Shown here in pieces: positions 13,507 to 20,746 of a stretch of DNA of 21,971 bases. This DNA is from Flavobacteriales bacterium UBA1694 (lineage in GTDB: Bacteria > Bacteroidota > Bacteroidia > Flavobacteriales > Weeksellaceae): contig DCJS01000047.1 in the NCBI GenBank assembly GCA_002319955.1, forward strand, positions 34,431 to 56,401, written 5' to 3'. The notes under the pieces are model-generated. The model made no database searches and had not been told where the DNA came from. It saw only the letters and a program-made list of their open reading frames with translations. The translations under genes and the position numbers were made by a program. Within the stretch, counting starts at the first letter, position 1. The number at the start of each line of letters is the position of its first letter.

Positions 13507-14835
13507 ATGACAGGCTTTCAATCGGGCTGGAGACGTTCTCGACTCACCCCTTCACTTTCCGAATCCTATGCCTCGGTCGCAATTCCAAAAGATGCGGGAT
13601 TCTGGCGAAAGCTTTTTGCTTTTATGGGTCCGGGTCTAATGATCGCCGTAGGGTATATGGATCCCGGGAATTGGGCTACCGATATCGCAGGGGGCGCGCA
13701 GTTCGGCTACACGCTTTTGTCCGTAATACTAATCTCAAATTTATTCGCAATTGTCCTTCAACACCTGTCCCTTAAACTCGGAATTGCCGCTGAGCGGGAT
13801 TTGGCTCAGGCCTGCCGAGACCACTATTCGCCTGGTGTAAATTTTGTGCTCTGGCTTTTTTGTGAAATTGCCATTGCGGCCATGGATCTGGCTGAGGTTA
13901 TCGGCACAGCCATTGCCATTAATCTTTTGTTTGGAATTCCACTCTCCTGGGGAGTGGCCATAACGATTGTCGATGTCTTTGTGATCCTTCTTTTGCAAGC
14001 CCGTGGGTTTCGCTGGCTCGAAAGTATTGTAGGGGGGCTAATTTTTATTATACTAATGTGTTTTGCCTACCAATTGATCGTTTCCCAACCAGAACTATTT
14101 CCAATCTTAAGTGGTTTGGTTCCTCAGGCCCAAGTGGTCACAAACCCCTCCATGCTTTATATCGCCATTGGGATATTAGGGGCGACGGTGATGCCGCACA
14201 ACCTCTATCTTCATAGCAGTATCGTACAGACGCGCGCTTATGAGCGCACGCCTGTGGGCAAGCGTGAGGCTATTAAATTCGCGACCATTGACAGCACCTT
14301 AGCCCTTGGTCTTGCTTTTTTCATCAATGCCGCCATTTTAATAGTGGCTGCTGCGACCTTTCATACCTCCGGAAATCACGATGTGGCAGACATCTACGAT
14401 GCGCACCGCATGCTCGAACCGCTGCTGGGAACCTCCTTAGCAAGTATTGCCTTTGCCATCGCGCTGCTGGCCTCAGGTCAGAATTCAACACTTACCGGCA
14501 CGCTCGCAGGACAAATTGTGATGGAAGGGTTTTTGGATTTGAAGCTAAAGCCTTGGTTAAGGCGACTCATTACCCGACTTTTCGCCGTTATTCCAGCATT
14601 TATTGTTGCCATTCTCTATGGCGAGGATGGAACCTCAGAGCTCCTTATATTAAGTCAAGTCGTGCTTTCAATGCAATTAAGCTTTGCCGTCATTCCACTC
14701 GTTCTTTTTACCAGCGACAAAAAGAAAATGGGACCATTTGTCAATGCGCCCTGGCTTAAAATGACTGTTTGGGCAATTACAGGGGTTATCGTAGCGCTAA
14801 ATCTTTATCTGCTCTATACGGAACTTTTAACCTAA
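13507..14835 (+). CDS. mntH: Nramp-family Mn2+/divalent metal:proton symporter MntH
   Basis: 442 aa polytopic inner-membrane protein. TM1 carries the metal-binding DPGN (52-55, in GYMDPGNWATDIAGGAQFG) and TM6 carries MPHN (229-232, in GATVMPHNLYLHSSIV). These are the Asp, Asn and Met ligands of Nramp transporters. The cytoplasmic and C-terminal parts (LASGQNSTLTGTLAGQIVMEGFL) also fit the family. Length is normal. It imports Mn2+ (and possibly Fe2+) using the proton gradient. The gene follows a strong terminator and has its own promoter overlapped by a perfect DtxR/MntR-like palindrome ending one base before the ATG, so metal-dependent repression is expected. No metalloregulator gene lies in the window, so the regulator must be elsewhere. 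Confidence 0.92.
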   Translation: MTGFQSGWRRSRLTPSLSESYASVAIPKDAGFWRKLFAFMGPGLMIAVGYMDPGNWATDIAGGAQFGYTLLSVILISNLFAIVLQHLSLKLGIAAERDLAQACRDHYSPGVNFVLWLFCEIAIAAMDLAEVIGTAIAINLLFGIPLSWGVAITIVDVFVILLLQARGFRWLESIVGGLIFIILMCFAYQLIVSQPELFPILSGLVPQAQVVTNPSMLYIAIGILGATVMPHNLYLHSSIVQTRAYERTPVGKREAIKFATIDSTLALGLAFFINAAILIVAAATFHTSGNHDVADIYDAHRMLEPLLGTSLASIAFAIALLASGQNSTLTGTLAGQIVMEGFLDLKLKPWLRRLITRLFAVIPAFIVAILYGEDGTSELLILSQVVLSMQLSFAVIPLVLFTSDKKKMGPFVNAPWLKMTVWAITGVIVALNLYLLYTELLT

Positions 14836-14846
14836 TTCTTTCCAAA

Positions 14847-14866
14847 TTGTCCACTAAATCGGACAA
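14847..14866 (+). repeat. Inverted repeat after mntH
   Basis: TTGTCC (14847-14852) and GGACAA (14861-14866) flank 8 nt. Outer AAA/ATTT bases extend the pairing with one bulge. It sits 11 nt after the mntH stop and has no strong T tract, so it may be a weak terminator or a 3' end hairpin. Confidence 0.35.
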
Positions 14867-14898
14867 AATTTCCAGTTCTTGGTTTTGGCAGTGATTTT

Positions 14899-14910
14899 GA
14901 GAGGTCTCTC
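14899..14910. repeat. Short palindrome upstream of grpE
   Basis: GAGAG-GT-CTCTC is a near-perfect palindrome located 17 nt before the grpE ATG. It might be an operator, but it is short enough to be chance. Confidence 0.3.
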
Positions 14911-14927
14911 GTAGTTAATTTTATACT

Positions 14928-15479
14928 ATGTCAGATACAAGCGATACACACGAAGAAAATTTAAACGAGCAGCCAATTTCTAACGAGTCTGAGCCAGAAA
15001 CTCAAGATTCGCAGGCCCAAGAGCCTGAGGCGCAGAAGGAGTCCCTCGAGTCTCTTCTGAGCAGTGAAAAAGACCGGTACATCCGCCTTTTCGCTGAGTT
15101 CGAAAACTATAAAAAAAGAACGGCCAAAGAAAAAATGGAATTCTTCCAGTTTGCAAACCAAGACCTAATGGGCTCTATGCTTGGGGTATTGGACGACTTT
15201 GAGCGCGCTTTAAAAGAGTTAGCCAAATCGGATCAAAAGGACGAATTACAAGGAGTCGAACTTATTTACCAAAAATTAAAGTCTAAACTCATGGAGAAAG
15301 GACTTAAAACCATTGAAGTGAAACAGGGAGATGTTTTTAACGTGGATTTCCACGAAGCCATTACCCAAATTCCAGCACCCTCTGAGGAGTTAAAAGGAAA
15401 GATTGTGGACGTGATTGAGACCGGCTATACGCTCTACGATAAAGTAATCCGTTTTGCCAAAGTGGTCACCGGAAACTAA
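14928..15479 (+). CDS. grpE: GrpE nucleotide exchange factor
   Basis: 183 aa. It has a charged, Glu-rich disordered N-terminus (~1-40). The long coiled-coil segment (EKDRYIRLFAEFENYKKRTAKEKMEF, then LGVLDDFERALKEL) and the C-terminal beta-wing follow. The wing contains FNVDFHEAITQIPAP and ends GYTLYDKVIRFAKVVTGN, the standard GrpE end. It releases ADP from DnaK during the Hsp70 cycle in the cytoplasm. dnaJ follows 36 nt later on the same strand, so the pair forms a co-chaperone operon; dnaK is not in the window. No CIRCE-type inverted repeat (TTAGCACTC-N9-GAGTGCTAA) is present. The promoter is unclear; TAATTTTA at 14916-14923 is a one-mismatch -7 box located 4 nt before the ATG. Confidence 0.95.
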   Translation: MSDTSDTHEENLNEQPISNESEPETQDSQAQEPEAQKESLESLLSSEKDRYIRLFAEFENYKKRTAKEKMEFFQFANQDLMGSMLGVLDDFERALKELAKSDQKDELQGVELIYQKLKSKLMEKGLKTIEVKQGDVFNVDFHEAITQIPAPSEELKGKIVDVIETGYTLYDKVIRFAKVVTGN

Positions 15480-15515
15480 GCCTTACTAACTGAATTAAGT
15501 TCCCCATTAAAAATT

Positions 15516-16643
15516 ATGTCAAAACGAGATTATTACGACGTTCTAGGCGTTTCTAAGAGTGCTTCACCAGAGGAGATTAAGAAAGCCTACCGCAAACTAG
15601 CCATCCAGTTTCACCCCGATAAAAATCCAGGGGATAAACAGGCTGAGGAAAATTTTAAAGAAGCAGCTGAGGCCTACGAAGTCCTGAGTGACCCGCAGAA
15701 AAAAGCCCGTTACGACCAATACGGTCATGCCGGAATGAGCGGCGCAGGCGGCGGTTTTGGCGGCGGTGGCGGCTTTGGTGGCGGCATGAGCATGGAGGAT
15801 ATCTTCTCTCAATTTGGCGATATCTTTGGCGGCGGTGGATTCGGTGGTTTTGGCGGGGGCTCTCAGCGCTCACAGGCTGCCAGAGGCTCCAATCTTCGGG
15901 TGCGCATCAAGCTTAATTTGCAAGACATGGTGGAGGGGACTCAGAAAACCATCAAGGTCAAAAAAATGAAATCGGCACCAGGGGCGACGGCGAAAACCTG
16001 TCCAACGTGTCATGGGTCTGGGGCTCAGGTCAAGGTCATGAATACGATGTTTGGCCAAATGCAAACCCAAACAACGTGTGGCACCTGCCAGGGACTAGGC
16101 AAAGTGGCCGATAAAATTCCAGCCGGTGCAAACGAACACGGACTTATTCGCGAGGATGAAGAAGTTACCATCAACATACCCGCTGGAGCGCGCGAAGGCA
16201 TTCAATTAAACGTTCGAGGCAAAGGGAACGATGCGCCCTTTGGGGGCACGCCTGGTGACCTCTTAGTGGTCGTTGAAGAAGAAGTCGATAAAACAATCAA
16301 ACGCGAAGGCGATAACTTGCACCAAGAACTTTACATCTCTTTTGCAGAAGCAGCCTTAGGCACCTCTAAAGAACTCTCAACGGTGGGAGGCCAAGTGAAA
16401 ATAAAAGTGGAGGCCGGTACCCAGAGTGGGAAAATATTGAGACTCGCAGGCAAAGGCCTTCCAAGCATTGATAGCTATGGCAAAGGCGATATGTTCGTAC
16501 ACATAAACGTGTGGACACCTCAGAATTTAAACCCAACCCAGAAAGACTTTTTTGAGCAGCAGCTTGAAAGCGGTGAAATGGTTGCAGAACCTTCAGGAAA
16601 AGAGAAATCCTTTTTTGATAAAGTGAAAGACCTCTTTAGTTGA
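15516..16643 (+). CDS. dnaJ: DnaJ (Hsp40) co-chaperone with reduced zinc domain
   Basis: 375 aa. The J-domain (1-68) has the catalytic HPD at 33-35. A Gly/Phe region runs ~74-115, with an embedded MEDIFSQFGDIF. The Cys-rich domain has only two CxxCxGxG motifs, CPTCHGSG (162-169) and CGTCQGLG (188-195). Canonical DnaJ has four. By position these are motifs II and III, so zinc centre II is kept and centre I (motifs I and IV) is replaced by SAPGATA-like and IPAGANEHG-like sequence. C-terminal substrate-binding domains follow (INIPAGAREG, then VRGKGNDAPFGG, then LRLAGKGLPSIDSYGKGDMFVHINV). It stimulates DnaK ATPase and presents clients. I recall the same half zinc domain in other Flavobacteriia, so it is likely a lineage form. 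It is coupled to grpE and ends at a terminator shared with clpP. Confidence 0.95.
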   Translation: MSKRDYYDVLGVSKSASPEEIKKAYRKLAIQFHPDKNPGDKQAEENFKEAAEAYEVLSDPQKKARYDQYGHAGMSGAGGGFGGGGGFGGGMSMEDIFSQFGDIFGGGGFGGFGGGSQRSQAARGSNLRVRIKLNLQDMVEGTQKTIKVKKMKSAPGATAKTCPTCHGSGAQVKVMNTMFGQMQTQTTCGTCQGLGKVADKIPAGANEHGLIREDEEVTINIPAGAREGIQLNVRGKGNDAPFGGTPGDLLVVVEEEVDKTIKREGDNLHQELYISFAEAALGTSKELSTVGGQVKIKVEAGTQSGKILRLAGKGLPSIDSYGKGDMFVHINVWTPQNLNPTQKDFFEQQLESGEMVAEPSGKEKSFFDKVKDLFS

Positions 16644-16696
16644 ATAGCAGCAAAAGCATCGGCCATTAACCGACTTTTAAAAGCAAAATAATAAAG

Positions 16697-16727
16697 AGAG
16701 CCTTCCAAATTTGGAAGGCTCTTTTTT
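16697..16727. terminator. Bidirectional terminator between dnaJ and clpP
   Basis: AGAGCCTTCCAAA/TTTGGAAGGCTCT is a perfect 26-bp palindrome (16697-16722) followed by a T run to 16727 on the plus strand. Reading on the minus strand gives a shorter, weaker T run. It separates the convergent dnaJ and clpP genes. Confidence 0.88.
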
Positions 16728-16746
16728 GTTGTATCGAAAGGGGAGT

Positions 16747-17436
16747 TTATTTCTTTGGCTCCACTTTTCTCTCTAGTACTTCGTCCACCATGCCGTACTC
16801 TTTGGCCTCAGAGGAGGTCATCCAGTAATCGCGGTCTGAGGATTTTTCAACCCAGTCGAAGCTTTGTCCAGAATGCTCGGAAATGATTTCGTAAAGTTCT
16901 TTTTTCAATTTAAGCATCTCGCGAAGGTTGATCTCCATATCGGATGCAACACCCTGCGCGCCTCCAGAAGGTTGGTGAATCATCACCCTCGAGTGCTTTA
17001 AAGCAGAGCGTTTTCCTTCTTCACCTGCAACAAGTAGAACGGCGCCCATACTAGCGGCCATTCCGGTACAGATGGTTGCAACATCTGGCTTAATAATCTG
17101 CATGGTGTCATAGATCCCAAGACCAGCGTACACGCTTCCCCCTGGGGAATTGATATAAATCTGAATGTCTTTGCTCGGATCAGAGCTTTCAAGAAATAAG
17201 AGCTGAGCCGTCACAATATTTGCGACTTGGTCATCGATACCAGTGCCTAGAAATATAATGCGGTCCATCATCAGTCTTGAGAACACATCCATTTGCGCCA
17301 CATTTAGTCGGCGCTCCTCCATAATGTAAGGCGTTAGGTTGTTTGGACCGTAGTGCTTCATGTACTGGTCTGTCGCTAGGCCACTGTTTCCTAAATGTTT
17401 GACAGAAAAATCTCTAAAGTCATTTTTAATATTCAT
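16747..17436 (-). CDS. clpP: ATP-dependent Clp protease proteolytic subunit ClpP
   Basis: 229 aa serine protease that forms the tetradecameric chamber served by ClpX/ClpA-type unfoldases. The catalytic triad is visible: Ser129 in GMAASMGA, His154 in MIHQPSGG and Asp203 in SDRDYWM. INSPGGSVYAGLGIYDTM and the QMDVFSRLMMDRIIFLG handle region are also present. An N-terminal extension of ~35 residues precedes the core, as in other Flavobacteriia, and may be a cleaved propeptide. It lies downstream of dnaG on the same strand with a 75-bp gap containing its own TAACTTTG box. clpX is not adjacent on this side. Confidence 0.96.
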   Translation of the reverse strand: MNIKNDFRDFSVKHLGNSGLATDQYMKHYGPNNLTPYIMEERRLNVAQMDVFSRLMMDRIIFLGTGIDDQVANIVTAQLLFLESSDPSKDIQIYINSPGGSVYAGLGIYDTMQIIKPDVATICTGMAASMGAVLLVAGEEGKRSALKHSRVMIHQPSGGAQGVASDMEINLREMLKLKKELYEIISEHSGQSFDWVEKSSDRDYWMTSSEAKEYGMVDEVLERKVEPKK

Positions 17437-17488
17437 AAGTAAGTTCTTTCTAGTTGTTATGCTCCTATAGGTTCTTCAAATTGCGTTC

Positions 17489-17503
17489 CTAACTCAAAGT
17501 TAG
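17489..17503 (-). promoter_or_regulatory. clpP -7 box inside a small palindrome
   Basis: On the minus strand TAACTTTG (17495-17502) matches TAnnTTTG. It lies inside CTAACT-TTG-AGTTAG, a 6-bp-arm inverted repeat (17489-17503). The predicted leader is about 55 nt. No good -33 element is seen; that position falls in the end of dnaG. Confidence 0.45.
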
Positions 17504-17511
17504 CCATTATG

Positions 17512-19431
17512 TCAGATGATGCGGTGCAGCTCCTTATCCATTTGCATTTTCAGTTGGTTTAACCGGATGATTTTCGGGTAGATTGTCTCAGGCTCCTCGC
17601 TGTGTTGGAGCTCCTTTTTTAACTCGTCTATCAGATGAAGAACGTAAGTGCGCTTGTGTCGAATCATGACTTGTTCCACAATTTGAGGCACGAGCTCATG
17701 TTCCTGCTCAAAGAAAATGTTGTGCTTGCCCCAGTCACTGTTTTCGTAGGGGGTTAGTAAGGCATCGGCCGCTTTTTGGTTAAGCTGCTGATCCATGAGC
17801 GTTAAAAAGAAGCCGCCTGTACGGATCTGTGCCTCTTCTAAGCCCTCAAGGATAGCCTCAAAAATACGCTCGTTGAGACTGGAGCGCATTTGGTAGCCGT
17901 CCTGCTTAAAATGCGCTACAATTTCTTCAAGAACGGTAATTTGGTAAGGCTGATTTTCAGCGTCCGTTCTTGTAATAATTTCTTCTCCGTATTTAAATAG
18001 AAGTTCAAAAAGTTTTTCTTCTTGGAGTAGCATTGAATCCACGCCTGGCACATCCAGGGCCACAAGCTCTAGAGGCGCCGCAGGCCTTTGTGGCGCTTTT
18101 TTTGGCTCGTCGGTTCTAAGCACCTGCTTTTGCAGACTCAGTTCATTAAATAAACTTTGCTCTGAGAGGGCGAACCGAGTAGAGACCTCTTTTAAGTAAA
18201 TCTCTTGCTGCAAAGGATTTTGGACAAAGCCAATGGAGCGCACAATGTCCGTGATCGATTCTGCTTTTTTTATCGGATCGGAGCCGATATCTTTTAAAAG
18301 GACCTCGGCTTTAAAGTTAATAAAGTCTTGCGCCTGGTCTTTGATGAAAGTTTCGACCTGCTCCTGGGAATAAGCCTTGGAATAAGAATCGGGATCGTGT
18401 CCGTCCGGGAAGAGCAAAATCCGAATATTCATGCCTTGAGCTAGAAGAAGATCGATGCTTCTAAAACTGGCCTTTATACCCGCCGCATCGCCATCAAATA
18501 ATATGGTTACGTTTTGCGTCAGGCGCTTAATGAGTTTTATCTGGGCGGTGGTAAGAGAAGTCCCTGAGCTGGAAACCACGTTTTCGATGCCCGCCTGATG
18601 CAGGGCGATCACGTCCATATAGCCTTCTACTAAAAGACAGAGATTCTCTTTTGTAATGCTTTGCTTGCTCTGATTGAGTCCGTACAGGACCTCACTTTTA
18701 TGGTAAATACCTGTTTCTGGAGAATTGAGGTATTTGGCGGTCTTAATATTATTTTTTAAAATTCGAGCCCCAAAGCCCAGTACCCGTCCTGAGAAACTAT
18801 GGATTGGGAAAATCACGCGGTCTCGAAAGCGGTCCACACCATTTGGTGCGTTTGGGGGAAAGACCGAGAGACCTGATTTTTCAAGTAAGTCACTGGAGTA
18901 ACCTTTCTCTAAGGCGAACTGGGTAAAGGCATCGCGCTGTTCTGGCGAATAGCCTAATTGAAATTTATCAATGAGCTCTTTTTTTATTTGGCGCTCCTTA
19001 AAATACGAAAGCCCAATAGCCTGTCCCTCAGAGGTGTCGAAAAGCTGTGTTTTGAAGAACTCAGCGGCGATTTCATGAATTTTAAAAAGTAGCTCCCGCT
19101 CATCTTGCGCCGCAAGTTCCTGCGGTGATTTTTGAACTAGAGTTTCTTCAATCTCAATGCCGTACTTTTTGGCGGCGTACTTCAAAGCCTCCGGGTAGGT
19201 GAAACTCTCGATTTCCATCAAAAAAGAAATCGCACTTCCGCCTTTGCCCGTTGAGAAATCCTTCCATATCTGTTTGCTAGGAGAAACCACAAAAGAGGCC
19301 GTCTTTTCATCCTTAAATGGACTAAGCCCTTTGAGGTTTGAACCGGCGCGTTTTAACACCACGTATTCCCCAATTATTTCCTCCACCCGTATGGCGGAAA
19401 AAATAGCATCGATGGTTTTTTGAGAGATCAT
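17512..19431 (-). CDS. dnaG: DNA primase DnaG lacking zinc-ribbon ligands
   Basis: 639 aa from the ATG at 19431 (MISQKTIDAIFSAIRVEEI), the usual DnaG start; the in-frame ATG at 19500 adds 23 unrelated hydrophobic residues and is rejected. The N-terminal zinc-binding (CHC2) fold is recognisable (GLSPFKDEKTASFVVSPSKQ). Its four ligands are replaced: Ser37, Lys40, Asp58 and Thr61 stand where Cys, His, Cys, Cys are found in E. coli. The TOPRIM catalytic motifs are intact: VEGYMDV, FDGDAAG and the PDGHDPDSY metal site. A C-terminal helicase-binding region follows. It makes RNA primers for chromosome replication. I recall the same ligand loss in other Flavobacteriia. A TATTTTTA sequence ends 4 nt before the ATG. 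clpP lies downstream. Confidence 0.95.
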   Translation of the reverse strand: MISQKTIDAIFSAIRVEEIIGEYVVLKRAGSNLKGLSPFKDEKTASFVVSPSKQIWKDFSTGKGGSAISFLMEIESFTYPEALKYAAKKYGIEIEETLVQKSPQELAAQDERELLFKIHEIAAEFFKTQLFDTSEGQAIGLSYFKERQIKKELIDKFQLGYSPEQRDAFTQFALEKGYSSDLLEKSGLSVFPPNAPNGVDRFRDRVIFPIHSFSGRVLGFGARILKNNIKTAKYLNSPETGIYHKSEVLYGLNQSKQSITKENLCLLVEGYMDVIALHQAGIENVVSSSGTSLTTAQIKLIKRLTQNVTILFDGDAAGIKASFRSIDLLLAQGMNIRILLFPDGHDPDSYSKAYSQEQVETFIKDQAQDFINFKAEVLLKDIGSDPIKKAESITDIVRSIGFVQNPLQQEIYLKEVSTRFALSEQSLFNELSLQKQVLRTDEPKKAPQRPAAPLELVALDVPGVDSMLLQEEKLFELLFKYGEEIITRTDAENQPYQITVLEEIVAHFKQDGYQMRSSLNERIFEAILEGLEEAQIRTGGFFLTLMDQQLNQKAADALLTPYENSDWGKHNIFFEQEHELVPQIVEQVMIRHKRTYVLHLIDELKKELQHSEEPETIYPKIIRLNQLKMQMDKELHRII

Positions 19432-19435
19432 TTTG

Positions 19436-19443
19436 TAAAAATA
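19436..19443 (-). promoter_or_regulatory. Near-consensus -7 box (TATTTTTA) 4 nt before dnaG ATG
   Basis: On the minus strand TATTTTTA-CAAA-ATG differs from TAnnTTTG only at the last base. It has the same 4-nt spacing as three other genes here. A TTTG lies 23 bp upstream, slightly further than usual. Confidence 0.3.
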
Positions 19444-19513
19444 AGTAAATGTCTTTAATTCCATAGCAAAGGCAAAGGAAATTAAAAGCTGAAGCTCCAT
19501 TTTTTAGAGGCCA

Positions 19514-19544
19514 TTTGCTAAATGCGCGGCATTGTTTATCTTTG
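19514..19544 (+). promoter_or_regulatory. Canonical promoter TTTG-N19-TATCTTTG, leaderless-type
   Basis: TTTG (19514-19517), a 19-bp spacer and TATCTTTG (19537-19544) match the Bacteroidetes consensus exactly. The box ends 4 nt before ATG 19549. This rules out the upstream ATG at 19522, which lies within the promoter. Confidence 0.7.
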
Positions 19545-19548
19545 TGGC

Positions 19549-19785
19549 ATGAAAACGGTACAAATTAAGGCGAGCGATTTTTTTGAACTTCTCAAATCTA
19601 GAGACACCTCGATGTGGAGTGTTTTCGCTCAAATGATTGACGGAACCGAAAAAGAACTTGTTTTTTTAAATTCTGAAAACCAGGTGCTTTTTTCTTACGT
19701 TCTTCCCACCAACAAAGAGACCCTTGATAAGGATCAAGCCCGTTTTGCACAGGAATATGGAAAGAAGCTCGCCGAGCTCAGCTAG
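19549..19785 (+). CDS. Small uncharacterised protein, 78 aa
   Basis: 78 aa from ATG 19549 (MKTVQIKASDFFELLKSRD); an in-frame ATG at 19522 is upstream of the -7 box and is therefore unlikely. It has no signal peptide or TM helix and is probably cytoplasmic. The sequence has a short beta-like central part (ELVFLNSENQVLFSYVLP) and a charged C-terminal helix (KDQARFAQEYGKKLAEL). I do not recognise a family. It has the cleanest promoter in the window, divergent from dnaG, and its stop lies 12 nt from the convergent folP stop with no terminator in between. The two transcripts therefore probably overlap at their 3' ends. Coding potential is supported by the promoter, the clean start and length, but conservation is unchecked. 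Confidence 0.65.
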   Translation: MKTVQIKASDFFELLKSRDTSMWSVFAQMIDGTEKELVFLNSENQVLFSYVLPTNKETLDKDQARFAQEYGKKLAELS

Positions 19786-19797
19786 AAGGCCTGCAGA

Positions 19798-20652
19798 TTA
19801 AAGCTTCAAAAACGCCTCGAGGGTGTTTTTAGCGCTTTTCACATCATGAACCCTTAGGATTTTCGCCCCTTGTTTTAGGACCTTTAAATGAAGGGCCTGA
19901 GTCTGCTTATCGACCTCTAAAGGGGATTTTCCGAGTGGCTTATAAATAAAGGATTTGCGCGAGATTCCAATTAGTAGGGGGTGATTTCCAAAGCCCAAAA
20001 GGCCCACCGACTCAAGTAGCATTTCTTGGTCACTCTGCGTTTTTCCAAAACCAAACCCTGGATCAAGTAAGATGTCATTCACGCCTAAGAGCGTTAATTC
20101 CCGCGCTTTGTTCATTAAAAACCGATTCACGGTGGTTGTGATTTCTGGATCGGGTGTCTTATCATGCATCGTCTCGTAAGAGGAATTAACATGCATAAGA
20201 ATATAGGGAATTTTTAAATCGGCCACCGTTTGAAATAGCGCTGGGTCGTATTGGCCAGCCGAAATATCATTCACCAAATCCATGCCTTGATCGTGGCCGA
20301 AGCGAAGGGTTTTGGACCAAAAGGAGTCCACTGAAATTAAGACGTCTGGAAATTCTTTTTTAAGCTGGCTTATTAAAGTTCCTAAACGCTCAATTTCTTG
20401 ATCGCTAGAAAGTAGGGTGGCTCCTGGCCGCGTTGACTGGGGCCCTAAATCGATGATTGAGGCGCCCTCTGTGATAAGCTTCTCAGCCTGTTTAAGTGCT
20501 AAAGTTTGGGTTTTGAAGGCACCTGCATCTGAAAAAGAATCCGGCGTCACGTTCACAATGCCCATTAATTTTGGCGTTTCGAGGGAGATAAGTCTGCCCT
20601 GGCAGTTGATAGAGAAATGGGCCTGAGCACCTGGAAATTGGGAAGGAGTCAT
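19798..20652 (-). CDS. folP: Dihydropteroate synthase
   Basis: 284 aa TIM-barrel enzyme that condenses 4-aminobenzoate with dihydropterin pyrophosphate in folate synthesis, and the target of sulfonamides. All family motifs are present: MGIVNVTPDSFSD, IDLGPQSTRPGA, ISVDSFW, VNDISAG, YILMHV, DPGFGFGKT and GISRKSF. Length is normal. ATG 20652 is supported by a TAATTTTG box ending 4 nt upstream, which predicts a leaderless mRNA; the first ~15 residues (MTPSQFPGAQAHFS) look poorly conserved. It is divergent from the DUF1599 gene, an arrangement I recall in other Bacteroidetes, and convergent with the small 78-aa gene. Confidence 0.95.
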   Translation of the reverse strand: MTPSQFPGAQAHFSINCQGRLISLETPKLMGIVNVTPDSFSDAGAFKTQTLALKQAEKLITEGASIIDLGPQSTRPGATLLSSDQEIERLGTLISQLKKEFPDVLISVDSFWSKTLRFGHDQGMDLVNDISAGQYDPALFQTVADLKIPYILMHVNSSYETMHDKTPDPEITTTVNRFLMNKARELTLLGVNDILLDPGFGFGKTQSDQEMLLESVGLLGFGNHPLLIGISRKSFIYKPLGKSPLEVDKQTQALHLKVLKQGAKILRVHDVKSAKNTLEAFLKL

Positions 20653-20656
20653 AGAG

Positions 20657-20664
20657 CAAAATTA
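20657..20664 (-). promoter_or_regulatory. folP -7 box TAATTTTG, 4 nt from ATG (leaderless-type)
   Basis: On the minus strand TAATTTTG-CTCT-ATG gives a perfect TAnnTTTG match. The -33 element is weak. A perfect 10-bp palindrome ATTGCGCAAT (20671-20680) lies upstream, between this and the divergent DUF1599 promoter. Confidence 0.5.
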
Positions 20665-20722
20665 GCAAAAATTGCGCAATAATTCGACTTGGTTTAGCCT
20701 GTAGAAGTTTCGCAAAAATCAG

Positions 20723-20730
20723 TATCTTTG
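20723..20730 (+). promoter_or_regulatory. -7 box TATCTTTG for the DUF1599 gene
   Basis: A perfect TAnnTTTG match ends 16 nt before ATG 20747. No strong -33 is seen at 19 bp. It is likely the promoter of the DUF1599-DoxX unit. Confidence 0.5.
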
Positions 20731-20746
20731 AACCTTAAGCTTACCT

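Noticed and set aside
19432..19500. A 23-residue N-terminal extension of DnaG starting at ATG 19500
   Set aside because: The extension is hydrophobic and unlike any DnaG; the family start MISQKTIDAIF is at 19431, with a promoter-like box just before it.
19522..19548. Upstream ATG 19522 as start of the small gene
   Set aside because: It lies between the -33 and -7 elements of a consensus promoter, so it would not be in the transcript.
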